DNA from: Mytilisepta virgata
Lineage: Eukaryota; Mollusca; Bivalvia; Mytilida; Mytilidae
Direction of reading: 5' to 3'
DNA length: 64,000 nucleotides
Assembly: GCA_028015205.1 (NCBI GenBank)
Contig: CM051517.1
Location: 60,511,455-60,575,454, forward strand
In this document: in pieces, positions 31,700 through 43,419 of the stretch
Layout: each line of letters begins with the position of its first letter
Numbering within the stretch: the stretch's first letter is position 1
Program-made: the position numbers and the translations under genes
The notes under the pieces: generated by a model
What the model was told of the DNA's origin: nothing
Database searches by the model: none
Seen by the model: the letters and a program-made list of their open reading frames with translations, nothing else

Positions 31700-33160
31700 G
31701 ACCATTAACATAAATAAACATGAATAACTAATGGAAGGGAAAACAGGAAGGTCAACAGTGACACACGTTTAGACAAAAAAAAACTATAAACGAGCACAAA
31801 CCACTAAGAAATAACAGGATATAATTGTTACGCACAGCGTTACGAATTTTCCTCCAACGTTCCCATTGCCACAGGGGCTACTTATATCAATTTCTACGGC
31901 CCCCTGAATTTTTTGATTTTTTTTTTAATTTTCGAGTGATTATCCAATATGGCCAATTGAAACATTTGTGGTGACCTATTTGTAAACCGAGTATCAAGTC
32001 TCTACGATTTTTTTTCTAATTTTTACGATTTTTTTTCGACTTTTGGGGAATATATTTAGCAAAGAGTCATAGAAGTCAGATTTTTTAGAGACCACTCTGA
32101 TATTTAATATTTTGATTTGACAACGAACGACTCAGTAGTGTTCTGGGATGAAAAAGTTAAAATCTGAAGTACTAGCCCAAACCGTGCAAATGATAAAAAA
32201 AAGTTCCAGGCATTTTGTTAAGTAATTCAACGCCTTCTGCTGGATCATTTGTTTACCACAATTTGAACGACGTTTACCCATTGTCTCACTGTGACGTCCT
32301 GTTCATGGCATCATTCAATACATCTTGACTTGGGTTCATGAATTGAAAGGGCTAGTACATGCTATTAGTACTAAAAACTAATCACAAACACTTTCTTTGT
32401 TTTTTTAAATATAAGATTAATATTTATATATCCTCAAATACCACATTGGAATAAGAATAAATGGATTAAATTATTCGAAAATTATACGACAGATTATCCA
32501 ATGTCAAATTAATTTCATACTTTTTTTTCGATGTGTAGTGCTTTTTTGCTCTTGACTATTTTTGTACAACATAGGTATTGGTCAATGATATGACATCTCA
32601 TTTGATTACTCCAAGATACATGTACATGTAGACATGTTGCCATGTGTACCTTTAATGCAAACGGTTACTTCATATTCCTAAAATTTGATATGAATGGTAC
32701 TTACTATTGTTTATATAAATTACATACAAAAAACACAAAGAAAAATAAAATTACTAACAAAGGTTCCTAACTACATACATGTACAGACATAAAGAATTCT
32801 TTAGTAATGGTAATGGTTTAGAACAAAAGACATCTTCTAGGTAGATTGTGGTAAAGGCGATGGGCCGCCAGAAAGGTATGAGGTAGTAAGTCTAAAGGTT
32901 ATTCAACTGCTTTCATATCAGCAACAACAGGAAAAGAATCCGAAAGATTTTTACAGCAAAGATATTAACGACATATGTATCATCTCATCTCGGCAGTTAT
33001 GGTAAACCCTCCTCAAAAAACGAGATGAGCATAAAATGACATTCCTTAGTATCAGACTTAAAGTTGCATGTACATGCAATGGAGCATATCGTTGAGGAAT
33101 ACATGATCTGAGATGCATCACAGTCTGCTGCCTACTCATTAAAACTGAAACCGCCGTTTC
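31700..33160. other. Gene-free stretch
   Basis: Homopolymer-rich (many TTTTTTTT runs at 31910-32050) with no supported coding frame. GAAGGTCAACAGTGACACAC near 31750 resembles the start of the repeat-like stretch at 58755. Confidence 0.4.
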
Positions 33161-33164
33161 TTAA

Positions 33165-33439
33165 GGGGGGTACCCAATACTTTGACTAAAATAGATTTGG
33201 ATCGTTTAATTTTCATAAAATTTTGACGAAATATTTACTTTGACCAGTTGACAAAAATATAAAAATTTTAACGAATTTGAACCACACAATTTATGGGAAT
33301 AATTTCATTGGATATATAGCAGTTTGACAAACACAAATTTTGATCATTGAGAAGCTTGATTTCACTTTACTATTTGTATGTGATTAAAACGTTCAGCTGA
33401 TTTGTTAAGAGGTAACTCCCTTAGGCGTTCTGTACCACC
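33165..33439. mobile_element. TTAA-flanked MITE (GGGGGGTACCCAA family)
   Basis: TTAA occurs at 33161-33164 and 33440-33443. The ends are inverted: TTAAGGGGGGTACCC against the complement of TGTACCACCTTAA. The interior is AT-rich with repeated AATTTTGA phrases. I recall this TTAAGG..GGTACC element as common in mussels. Confidence 0.7.
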
Positions 33440-34400
33440 TTAAATAACAAAACAAAAACCAATAAAGAATCAAGAGTCCATGTAGCCTCAGTCTGTTTTA
33501 CTACGTGTACCTGCTTTCTTACTATTTGCGATCAATACTTGATAATTTTTTTATCACAAAATTTGCAACACCTTAGTTACATGTATATAGTTTTCGACCG
33601 TCAGCAGAATTTGCGTAAATTCAGCTAAACTAAATACATTTCAACCTCTGAGTTATCGCTCTTTGAATACTTTTATTTGACCTATAGGAACAATGATATT
33701 AAGTATAGGATTCAAAATTGTTGTCATATATTCTGCTATCTCCTTTCTAATGCGAATGCAAAGATTTTGTTTAATAAAAAAGGAATATTTAAGTGACACA
33801 TGTTCTCAACTCACAGGCCATCAATCACAGAATTGATAGTCCGAAATTTTCGATGTCGTCCAATGAAAATCAACGTTACAGTCAATATTGTATCTTACCT
33901 CTTTGCAATATTTGTTTGTTGAGAACATCTGTAACTGTTCTCACGAATTAGAATTGTCTTTGGATTTTGTCTTTATGGACTTTCCCTTTGGTACTCTTTT
34001 GTTCCTAAATTTGGTACAGAGAATAAGACGTACAAAATGCATTACTCGTACTTTACAAATTGTGGATTTATGTCCGAGTTGTATTGTATTTTAAGCTGAA
34101 ACGGATGTAAATCCCGCCTACTCTGTGTTAATATGGGGGTCATTAATACAGTATCCGAAGGCCATCATTACAGACCGAGGACATATAGCAGGGCCATTAC
34201 GTAAATACCCATTTTTTAATACTTTTATAAACCAAATGGGGAAAGCTATCTTTGTTGATTGGTTTGTTACAGACTTTTCCCGGAGAATGCTCTCTGGTTT
34301 GTTGGTTTTCAGTTATAACAAAAACAAATTGTGTACCAGTTGTTTTTTGTTTTTTGTTTGTTTTTAAATAAGTCGCTATGTATGAATATGAAAATCATTA

Positions 34401-34637
34401 TTAACCAGAAGGATAAAATATGTAAAAAAAATGCATTGCTTTTATAAGTAAAATTAAGGCCATTACAGGATAAACATGGTCATTAAGAGAATCCCTGTCA
34501 AGATGGCGGCTGTACGTATATCCATCTTGATAGGGATTCTGTAATGGCCCTGTTTATCCTGTAATGACCCAGTTGTAATGCCTTAATTTTATTTATAAAA
34601 GCAATGCATTTTTTACACATTTTATCCTTCTGGTTAA
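34401..34637. mobile_element. Foldback MITE, near-perfect hairpin, TA-flanked
   Basis: Two arms of about 110 bp are near-perfect inverted copies: TTAACCAGAAGGATAAAAT... AAAATTAAGGCCATTACAGG ... CTGTCAAGATGG, then CCATCTTGATAGGGATTCTG ... AATTTTATTTATAAAAGCAA ... ATTTTATCCTTCTGGTTAA. The loop is about 20 bases, and TA flanks both sides (34399-34400, 34638-34639). No coding frame is inside. Confidence 0.8.
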
Positions 34638-34726
34638 TAAAATATTATATAATACAACAGTGTATAATATATTTAGAGTAAAAAACATACATTTTTAATA
34701 TGCCTTGCAAGACTTGTAACACCTAC

Positions 34727-34800
34727 CCTATATCGCATACTCCCTATCGCACCCCTAAACCTAAATGTATATTGCATACCCTATATATCGCACCCCTACT
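34727..34800 (+). repeat. Short imperfect repeat (CTATATCGCACCCCTA)
   Basis: CCTATATCGCATACTCCCTA, TCGCACCCCTAAACC and CCTATATATCGCACCCCTAC recur within 75 bp. Confidence 0.6.
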
Positions 34801-34819
34801 CGGAACACATTTTTATTCT

Positions 34820-36600
34820 GTTCGGGGACTACTTTAATTTTTTCTGCCATAAGCTAGAAAATATAAAGTGTAACATATTCACTTCATCTGTAATCATACA
34901 AAACAACTATAATTTTACAGATCATGTGATATTTTGCTATTTACAGCAATATTGACAAAGGTCCTCGGGTTGATATAGCATGTGATATAGGTTTGGCCAT
35001 GTATTATTCTCCATATAACACACCTACTTGTTCTGACTTTTTCGAATATAGAATCACTCGATGCAACAAAACGTATCTAGGAACGAACTAAATATCAGAT
35101 AACAGTTATCTTTATGTCCTTATTTTTTCCTTTCTATAAACAATTTCATTCATTAGAATATTTTCACATGGAAGCTTTCTCATTAGTGCAACAAATCGTC
35201 CATAAACCATTTAAGATAATTAAAGTCATAGTTTACACGAGTGTGTAATAATTCAATTCCAGCTACATAATTTGTAATAATATTTTATTGAGAAAAAGAA
35301 GTGGAACTATGTAAAAAACCATTAAACCTTTTTTATAGCGATTTTTGTTAATGTCGTTGCGTACTGTTAATACGTGAGTTTTATTATAATTTGTCATTTG
35401 ATGTCTTTAGGTATTTTGAAAAAAGGAGGAAAATAGTGATCTATATATAAATGTTTTGTAAATAAATAAATGGTATAATAAATATGCCATCTGAAGATTA
35501 ATTTGAGATTGATAAAAAAATAATTAAAAAATGGTTAACCAACGATGTTTACAAAAGTGTTTAGTACGGAGATCGTATGAGCCAATGAAGACTTTCTAAA
35601 AGGGGAAACAACACGCATTTTATAAACATTATTAATGGCGACCTTGTAACATACAGATTTGCAGTCTCATTTCAAAAGAGAAAACATTTATTTTCGTTTT
35701 TTTTAATTGTCAGTTTACTAGTATTGAAATTTCAATACTTCACTCCGGTCAACAATGTAGATCTAGATATATCATGATGGCAGTTTTTTTTTGCCTTATG
35801 TGGTCTTCTTTTTAGGACAGTCTTATTGTTTGTGAATATCAAGGACAATTCTTGATAAGACGTTCTAAGTTTTAAAAAATGAAACGAAAATGGTTGAAAT
35901 ATTCAAACACAACGCTTCGACATTTGTACCATTGTATATATTGTAATCGCGTGAGCGTTATACTTATATTATATTATTATTATTTAATATTTAGCATTGT
36001 GCCTTAGCTTGGAGTTTTGTCAGGTAGGAATTAATCCATCTCTTCATTCATCATGTCAGTTGTATTATTTGTAAAACTTTCAGAAATTTGTGAATACCTT
36101 CCTCGTGTATCTGTTTATAGACAAGATTTACTGTTTGGCCAGCTTCAGATCAGTTCTGCTCTATAATTTATTTTTTCCTCTCTAACATTTTGCTACTTTC
36201 TGTTACCGGTATCGTTTGCTCGAGCACATGCACGTAACTATAACTCGATAACTGATATTTTGTCGCCCAGTTAATGATTGGATGAAGCCATAGAATTAAA
36301 GTCCAAATCAACTCGCCACTAGATAAACTTGCAATGATTTGAAGATAATAGAAAGGTTCGAATAAAATTAAGTCAATTGCACTGTTATTTTCAATGTACT
36401 CCTCAACTGATCAGACGGGTCATTTTCAAGGCTTACTGACTAAAAATTAATATTCCGTAATGGCAAGCTATCAATCATTTCTACAATTATGACTCAGTGT
36501 CTACAAGACACTGGTATTTAAGGTTAACTAACAACTGTCAAACATACAATTTAAAGAACAAAAGAAATGTCAATTCATGTTTTTAATGAACAGATCTTTT
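34820..36600. other. Gene-free stretch
   Basis: No domain-bearing open frame, splice-bounded exon or named repeat is visible on either strand. Confidence 0.45.
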
Positions 36601-36609
36601 CAATTCTGT

Positions 36610-36870
36610 GATATACTGTTAGAGTGACCACACACCAGTTTTCTGAACAATACAACCAAAAAACGCAATGAATTTGACAGACAAACCCGGGAAGACAAAT
36701 GAACAACCACAAGCACAAAATATTAACACTGAAAATTTTTAAAAAAATGAACAACACGAACTCCTATAAACATCAGGACTGAACTCAGGTGCTCCGGAAG
36801 GGTACACAGTTCCTGCTTCGTGAAGTTCAACAAAGTCAATCCGGTGGTAGTCACAAATCGGTGGAGGATT
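36610..36870 (-). repeat. Interspersed repeat, inverted relative to 16000-16170
   Basis: ACAGACAAACCCGGGAAGAC, AACACGAACTCCTATAAAC and CTCAGGTGCTCCGGAAGGGT, then CACAAATCGGTGGAGGATTA. It combines elements seen at 15345-15586 and 16000-16170, suggesting these are parts of one longer family. Confidence 0.6.
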
Positions 36871-37326
36871 AAATCATGTTAAAATATGTGATATTTTGAA
36901 AACAGAGATGGATTCAGCGAAATGAAGTAAACTTTATGACACATGTAATATTTTTGGTTTATTAATGCTAAAATGAGTTCCTGTATTAAAGTGAAGTTCT
37001 GATATAATTAATCATGCGATTTTGCGCAACATATTGACTTTGATCACTGGCATTATCTATCTATCAATGGTATTATGTTACATTCTTAACATTGATTACT
37101 CTGTGTATTAAAAAAGATATATATTAAAAAATCCATACAAAATAACGATCCTAAACTTGCATGAAATATTTGCCACTGGCATAAAGCAAATGACAATCAA
37201 TCGAAATCACATAATAAGATTCTTTAATAAAAAATTAGTTGTATTGTGTATGTACTTTTTATGATTTTTATACATGTATATATTTTAACTTCAGAAAATG
37301 TATCAAATATTTTCTTTCTTTTTCAG

Positions 37327-38018
37327 TAAATCCAACTGCATTGCTGAATACTGTATGGTTAAACAATGGGGTATTTCTTTGGGTTCAGAGGTAGAAAAGA
37401 ACATGGCAGCCTGTTGTTAAGGGATTTTGGAATTGACGAAAGACGCAAATGGCACAGAATTCATTGAATTTAATGGTAAGTTACATCTGTGCATGTATAT
37501 TCTTGACGTTGAATTAAACAAATTTTTTAAGATTTCACATTGTGTTTGCAATGGGAATGAACACAACACTACTAACCAAAATTCACAGCTACACAAGTCA
37601 GAGACATGAAGTCCTTGTAAAAAAGTTCTTATAAAGAAATATCGCAAATACCGTTGCCTCGGGCCAATACAGCCTTCCTTAGGCCATTATAACAAACCTC
37701 AGACATATTACAGGGCCAATCTGAAAACACCCATTCATTAACACTTTAGCAATAAATGGTAAACAAATGTAATTTAATTTAAACTTGCCATGCCAAAAAC
37801 GGCAATATCAAACTGCAGAATAAAATTATTGGAAATATCAATTCTGGATGAGAACCTAATAGTTTACAAAACAGACGATTAGTGTTAAAATTATCAAAAA
37901 TGAAAGTAATATTGTTTTATATATAGAATTTGCTCTGACGACACACGGCCACAGCCAGTACAAAAAGGCCGTCAAGAGAATCCTGAATGACATGGTGTGT
38001 GCTGTTGCGTATCGTTGA
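37327..38018 (+). pseudogene. Two phase-compatible exons of an unrecognised protein, one internal stop
   Basis: The first exon (37327-37475) has a strong acceptor (TTTCTTTCTTTTTCAG) and donor (GTAAGT). It reads NCIAEYCMVKQWGISLGSEV, EKNMAACC, a TAA at 37418-37420, then GILELTKDANGTEFIEFN. The second (37927-38018) follows ATATATAG and joins in phase 1 as EFALTTHGHSQYKKAVKRIL, NDMVCAVAYR and TGA. Phase agreement plus consensus splice sites argue for a real gene fragment. The stop, in an otherwise open frame, suggests a pseudogene or a null allele. No family was recognised. The Cys-rich first exon hints at a secreted protein. Upstream exons were not found. Confidence 0.45.
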
Positions 38019-38107
38019 ACCTAAGATTTTAAAACTCTATTACAAGTATTATATTTATGGTCTCGCCTACCTCTACCTCACATCATAATGTAATTTATAC
38101 TCCATTG

Positions 38108-38136
<29 letters not shown>
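38108..38136 (+). repeat. Poly-T tract (29 T)
   Basis: An uninterrupted T run, probably length-variable. Confidence 0.95.
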
Positions 38137-38138
<2 letters not shown>

Positions 38139-38139
38139 T

Positions 38140-39270
38140 TGCAAATATATCTGATAAAAATGTAATTACATGGAAAATTACGAAAAACTTTATGTTAACG
38201 AAATGGTTTTCTTTTCTTAACTGAAACACTTGCTTTTATGTAGTTTCCTGCCTATTTCATGTATTTCAGATTTGTATAAAACAATTGAGACTATAACGTG
38301 ATTTAATTACACAGAAATAAACGTTTCTAAATGCTACCTACAATATCTAAATTGTAACTGCAATTGGGTAACTTCATTTGTATTACTACAGCTTAATTGT
38401 ATCTTTTGAGCAACTATACATATAGAATCTATGTACTAATTAATTTGCACTGTTTTAAGTGAAAGGTTAATATGTCGGTAATTGAGATAAATTGCTGTTA
38501 CAAACTATTACCCAAGCTTTGATGTTAAAATAACGACTGCAGTTGATTTTGAAATGTTAAAACCAATAAAAGAAACGCACAGAATCTGTTACTCTAATTG
38601 ATTTAATCTGCACAACACATCTTTTTTTGTTTTGACGAGATGGATTTTTGATTGACGATGTTGATTTTCTCAGGTGCGACTTTCAAGTTGTACACCTACG
38701 ACTTGTTTCTAATCATAGTTTTGTGGAAATGATTGATCAGTACAACGTAGTCAGGTGTACGTTTTAAAACCGACGTTTTTTTTTTATTACATTGATAACG
38801 CTTCATATTTAAATCCATTCAATCGAATAAAGTTGCCACAAATACATTTGTAGTATTTCCGTTTCTACTTATAATTATTTCCAAAAAACAGAATGAGCTA
38901 AACAGAATATTAATAAGAACAGGACAGAACAGAAACTACAACAAGGAACAGAAAAAATGTTTCAATTCTCCACATTTTTTATTTTGTGGCGACAAGTTTT
39001 TTTACAGATGGAGAACGAAATCCGCGACAGGAAAACTAGGAATTCTACTGAAATAAGAGCCTCAGCAATTGTGCAAGAAACATTTAATTTTCATGATGAG
39101 GCAAGGAAGGAGTCTGAAAAAAAATCCAGGATGAAAATTGGTGAAAAAAATGACATTATCCGGAATTAAATACATGTATTTACACGGACAAATGAAGGTT
39201 TGTGAATGATGGAAAAATAATCTCTTCCTTGGTACCCTAAAAATCAAATGATTGTTTCCTAACGATAATT
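38140..39270. other. Gene-free stretch
   Basis: The only longer frame (38957-39169) is a basic, low-complexity sequence without a recognised domain. Confidence 0.4.
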
Positions 39271-39278
39271 GCTTTTTA

Positions 39279-39590
39279 GCTCACCTTTCACTATGGAAAA
39301 TTTACTTAAAGATCTTCTAGTCTGAAACCACTTGTCCAATTGGAACAAAACTTGGCAGCAATGGTCCTTAGTTGGTCCTCTTTCAGAAATATATCGGATG
39401 ACCCTGTCTACCATCCAAGATGGCTGCCAGATCGGAAATTAATTTAACATAGGACCTAATGGAAAGTTCACTGAAATATCTTCTTGTTTGAAACCAGTTA
39501 GCCAATTAGAACTTGACAGCAATGTTCCAGGCTGTCAGTCAAGATGACATAGTCCAGGTGAGCGATACAGGCTCCGGGGAGCCTCAAGTT
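39279..39590 (+). mobile_element. AGCTCACC...GGTGAGC element, short copy
   Basis: It starts TTTTTAGCTCACCTTTCACT and ends CCAGGTGAGCGATACAGGCT then CCGGGGAGCCTCAAG. Internal phrases such as CATCCAAGATGGCTGCCAGA, TTGGAACAAAACTTGGCAGC and TTTAACATAGGACC also occur in 5937-6671. I recognise this as a widespread molluscan repeat; the AGCTCACC/GGTGAGC(T) ends are inverted. Confidence 0.65.
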
Positions 39591-39599
39591 GGATTATTA

Positions 39600-40030
39600 T
39601 TTTTTTTTTTTCAACATTTTAGGCCTTGAGCAAAACTGATGAGTCGTAAATCGAAAATATTCACATCTTATACATTAAAATTTTCATCAAAGAATTTGTT
39701 ATTACATGTACCACTGAATCGATAGCGCTGCTGGTGGACACCACGTCCCCGGGGGTATCACCAGCTCTGTTGCTAGTATTTCGATACTTGTCCAAAATTA
39801 GAAATTAAATTTACTGTTACAAATTTTGATAAAACTAAGGAAACTTTCCTTAGTCCATATAGTTCTGTCCCTTGGTGGTTTTGGCTTTACTCTTTTGATC
39901 TTTTTGGCATTTTGAATTGATCTTCAACTTTTTGGATTATTGTTTTGGTTTTCATAATTTTAGGCCTTGAGCACGAAAATCAACGAAATGTGTAGATTTT
40001 GTGCATTAAAATTGGTATTAAAGGATTCCG
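39600..40030 (+). repeat. Interspersed repeat (GAGCACAACTGATGAATCG family), copy C, partly doubled
   Basis: TTTTAGGCCTTGAGC occurs twice (near 39620 and 39958), around CCACGTCCCCGGGGGTATCA and CCAGCTCTGTTGCTAGTATT. The order shows a partial tandem arrangement of the family seen at 8505 and 26370. Confidence 0.65.
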
Positions 40031-40944
40031 TATTAGAAAAGTACCTTGAAACATTACCACAGAAACCCATAGATTAATGTACATGTATCATAACATGTCA
40101 TATACATTGGTCTTTATCGTATTTGAAATTTGTGTCGAGAATTTTATCCACCATTTATCATTTTTTTTCTGTTATGTTTGTGTTCTCCTATGGAACTGCA
40201 CCTATCTTTTGTACAAAAGTGCTTTGTCCAAACAAATTACTCTATTGCCTCTTGACACAATTTCTTTCTAAGACGTGACAAATTGGAAAGACATTTCCTT
40301 TTCAAATATAATAAACATCTATTTAATTTGTAACATCAAATATTTGCTGTTCCCTACAGCAAACCAATAACGCGGAAGTTAATAAAACTATTGAAATCCA
40401 ATAACCCTTAGGTCTAATTATTAACGGTGAAAGTATTCTAGCGGACAGAGTTTCCTATATAACTGCAAACTAACAGCACAATTTCTAAGCATGTAAAATC
40501 TACAGATGATAATAACTTTCAAAATCCGACATATCAATAAATGACAATTACTGGTTTTTGGTGAAAGATTCTTCAAATTCGTGTTATTATCACGGCATCT
40601 GCCCACCATGCCAGAAAGCATGTCTACGAAATCAACTCAATCACGGAAACTAATGAATTTGATATTTTTTAACGATACAATCCTGGCAAATCAACTCACT
40701 TTACCGCGAAATAATCCTTTTTAAAATGCACTTAAGCATGTTTGAAGGAAAGCTAACAGAGATTTGAAATTATAGCCAATAACCATTAAATTCATTGTGG
40801 TTTGTAAATTATTATTGTATTAAGTTTTAATATTTTTATAATATACATGTTTTTTATGTACCAAATGCACTTATTTGTACGAAACAACAACGAGCAAACG
40901 AATTTTGTCAGTGTAGTACATATGTACATGTAACAACCCTTTTT

Positions 40945-41045
40945 TGCTAATACAGATGTGGAAAAAGTCCACAAATTCGAAGTCCAATGAAAAGACAAAG
41001 TCAGGAGAATGGAAAACAACAAACAAACGCCACAAGGATACATAA
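40945..41045 (-). repeat. Interspersed repeat (TTCGAAGTCCAATGAAAAG family)
   Basis: AAATTCGAAGTCCAATGAAA, AGACAAAGTCAGGAGAATGG and ACAACAAACAAACGCCACAA. It is related to 17190-17310 and 15146-15250. Confidence 0.6.
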
Positions 41046-41049
41046 TTAA

Positions 41050-42380
41050 AAAAATAAAAAAAGTATAATAAACGTATAATAAGCCTACACTGAAACTAAA
41101 ACGACTTGCAGTTAGAACAACGAATAAATCAGAAAAAGCAAACCACTTGTTGTCAATAAAAACAAAATCATCCGGTCTGGAAAAGTATAATTCAGTTATG
41201 AAATAGGGGGAAAAGGTTTCCGGACTTTGACAAAGAAATACGAGATTTCACCATACGTTTATTCTCATATATTGTGAATATCGGAATGATGTACCGTATT
41301 TTCGCTTGCTTCCCATTCATATCTTTAAATTAATCGCTTTTGTAGAAGTAAATGACATTTTGTAAATTGTCAGTTTCCATTTGACAAATTACCCATGAAA
41401 TAAATGTTCTATTTGTTTATCTATTATTGTCCTACAATCGATTGGTATTGTCCATTTTGGTAAATTTTCTAGTAATAACGAGGCGTTCCGAGTATAACAT
41501 ATTTGACAACATGAAAAGAGAACATATTATAGAATAATTGATGGTCTAAATCTATGTCATTCTGAAAATATTTATTATCCAATCTCTCAAATGTCCAGAT
41601 CGACCTTATTAAAGAACGTCTATTCAGTTTATCAATTTGATCACAAATAAATATGAAAGTAAACAAACGGGTAAAAAGTAAATTATCGACTCAGATTCAG
41701 ACTTCAAATGTTATTAGAAATGATGTAATCGCAATGATAGTTCTGCCTTCCAGTGCAGTCCATCACATTTTTGACGTCGCAATGTTCAATGGTGGATATT
41801 TGGACGAATGAAGACAGACAAACTAAACATTGTAGAACAATGCATTTATGTTTAAATTTAGGAAATTCGTCTATAGAAATAAAATGGTTATTTTTAAACA
41901 AAAAAAAACTGAAGTTGAACTAGAAAAGCACGAAAAGAGGTCACCGACTGCATAAGCAAAGCAACCAGTAGAAGCTGTTAACACGTACATGTACATTTGC
42001 TTGCAATTGCAATCTTACTTTCGGTAGCATTTCTCGTGGTTTGCTTTTACAGTTAAAATGTTTCCTCTATTCTGTTTTCTTTATGGAGGTGATATTTGTA
42101 AACCTAGTGTGATACCCTTTTTAATTCATCCAAAAATATATTGCCACAAGGTATGATGCAGCAGCGGTGTAAATCCGAGGAGATATCTTTATGCAAAATT
42201 TAAACACTGAAAGATATTAAATAGTCAATTTTGACAATCTCAGAGGGTTATACAGTTTTTAAACTGATTTTTCTTCTAGATCAAATAAAAACTTCCTCCA
42301 AATTATTTTATCAGACAAGATACATTTAGCATTACAACGCTTCGACACTTCATCTTAATATCTTAAGGCTGGATACCTTT
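41050..42380. other. Gene-free stretch
   Basis: I found nothing coding. The short ORFs at 41469-41666 and 41704-41901 lack any recognisable feature. Confidence 0.4.
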
Positions 42381-42382
42381 AT

Positions 42383-42440
42383 TGATTGATTGATTGTTGT
42401 TTAACGCCATGTGGACATTATTGCAGCCATACCACGACAA
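42383..42440 (-). repeat. SINE-tail-like fragment (minus strand)
   Basis: ATTGATTGATTGATTGTTGT then TTAACGCCATGTGGAC. The reverse complement ends GGCGTTAAACAACAATCAAT, a 3' tail shared by many bivalve SINEs (from recall). The flanking 5' part is not recognisable. Confidence 0.5.
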
Positions 42441-43194
42441 AAACTGATTAGAATAGGATTGTATTAAAACAAATAGGGTATAAAATGAATTGACTGTCTA
42501 CAAATGAAATAGAAAACAATTAAACAGTAAAACAAGTATCACAAACAAGCTTTTAAAACATACAATAAAAATGTCGCAGACTATACCTTTATTGAAATGA
42601 TTACATTGATAAACACAACTGCTTAGGGATGTTATTGCTTAGAGTTTATTTGCATTTCAAATTCCTGGGAACTTGAATCGCCAATAAAAGCATTGAAGAG
42701 CTCACTAGAACAATAATGGTAACTTCAGTTGAATAATTAACTCAATTAAACACTAAAATAAACACATGTCTTTACTTAGAAACAAATTAGCTGCAAATTA
42801 GTCTAAATTCAATATTTACTGTGATTCAATATATGGAAGACAATAGATGTTATGTAAACAATATTGAATGTAATTAATTTAATTTATAATAAAGCAATTC
42901 GTGATCAAAGTTAAAAATTGCTTACAATTTTTGTTAAATGTTTGATTATGTGAAATTGAATAAAGATGAGATTTTCTCATCATCATTTCATTTCTGATGA
43001 AGATTTCTACCTGATAAACCAGTAGTTTATGTGACTTCTAACAATTTAAAATAGAACTCATTTTTATTTTTAACATTAAATCTATATGGATATTAGCAAA
43101 CCACGCTTTATCCTTAATTGAAAATTAAGTCTATATAGATTTTAGCAAACAAAATTGAAGTTTTCACAGAGGATGATGACCTCTCCGGGGGCAA

Positions 43195-43201
43195 TATAAA
43201 A
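43195..43201 (+). promoter_or_regulatory. Possible TATA box for the small secreted ORF
   Basis: TATAAAA lies 36 bases upstream of the ATG at 43237, a spacing compatible with a very short leader. It is weak on its own in AT-rich DNA. Confidence 0.2.
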
Positions 43202-43236
43202 CATTATGTTTCATAAAAGGTGTATAAAACTGGAAA

Positions 43237-43410
43237 ATGAAAAAAGGCAAGTGGACTAGCGTTTTATTATTAATGCTGTTCTTCACTGTCATGACTGTGT
43301 GTCTTTGTAAGAATTTCAACTATGATCAAAATAACAAAATCTATAGCAAGACAAAGACCACGGAATCATTGTTTAGACGGCTGGGACTGTTACTATCCAA
43401 AAAAGTATAA
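43237..43410 (+). CDS. Small ORF (57 aa) with signal peptide or membrane anchor, or a first exon
   Basis: The frame starts MKKGKWTSVLLLMLFFTV then MTVCLCKNFN, a basic N-terminus followed by a hydrophobic segment of about 18 residues ending near small/Cys residues: a credible signal peptide or type II anchor. The tail contains dibasic sites (FRRLG and SKK) and stops at 43408. A consensus donor GTAAGA begins at about 43307 inside the frame, so this may be only the first coding exon of a longer gene. No homologue was recognised and no second exon was identified. A TATA-like box lies upstream. Confidence 0.3.
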   Translation: MKKGKWTSVLLLMLFFTVMTVCLCKNFNYDQNNKIYSKTKTTESLFRRLGLLLSKKV

Positions 43411-43419
43411 TGTATCTCT

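Noticed and set aside
31825..31860. TGTTACGCACAGCGTTACG as a second LTR start
   Set aside because: It shares only TGTTACG with the LTR at 28626, and no matching end or target duplication was found.
34401..34637. Possible microRNA precursor or terminator
   Set aside because: The arms are far too long and TA-flanked, so a foldback transposon explains them better.
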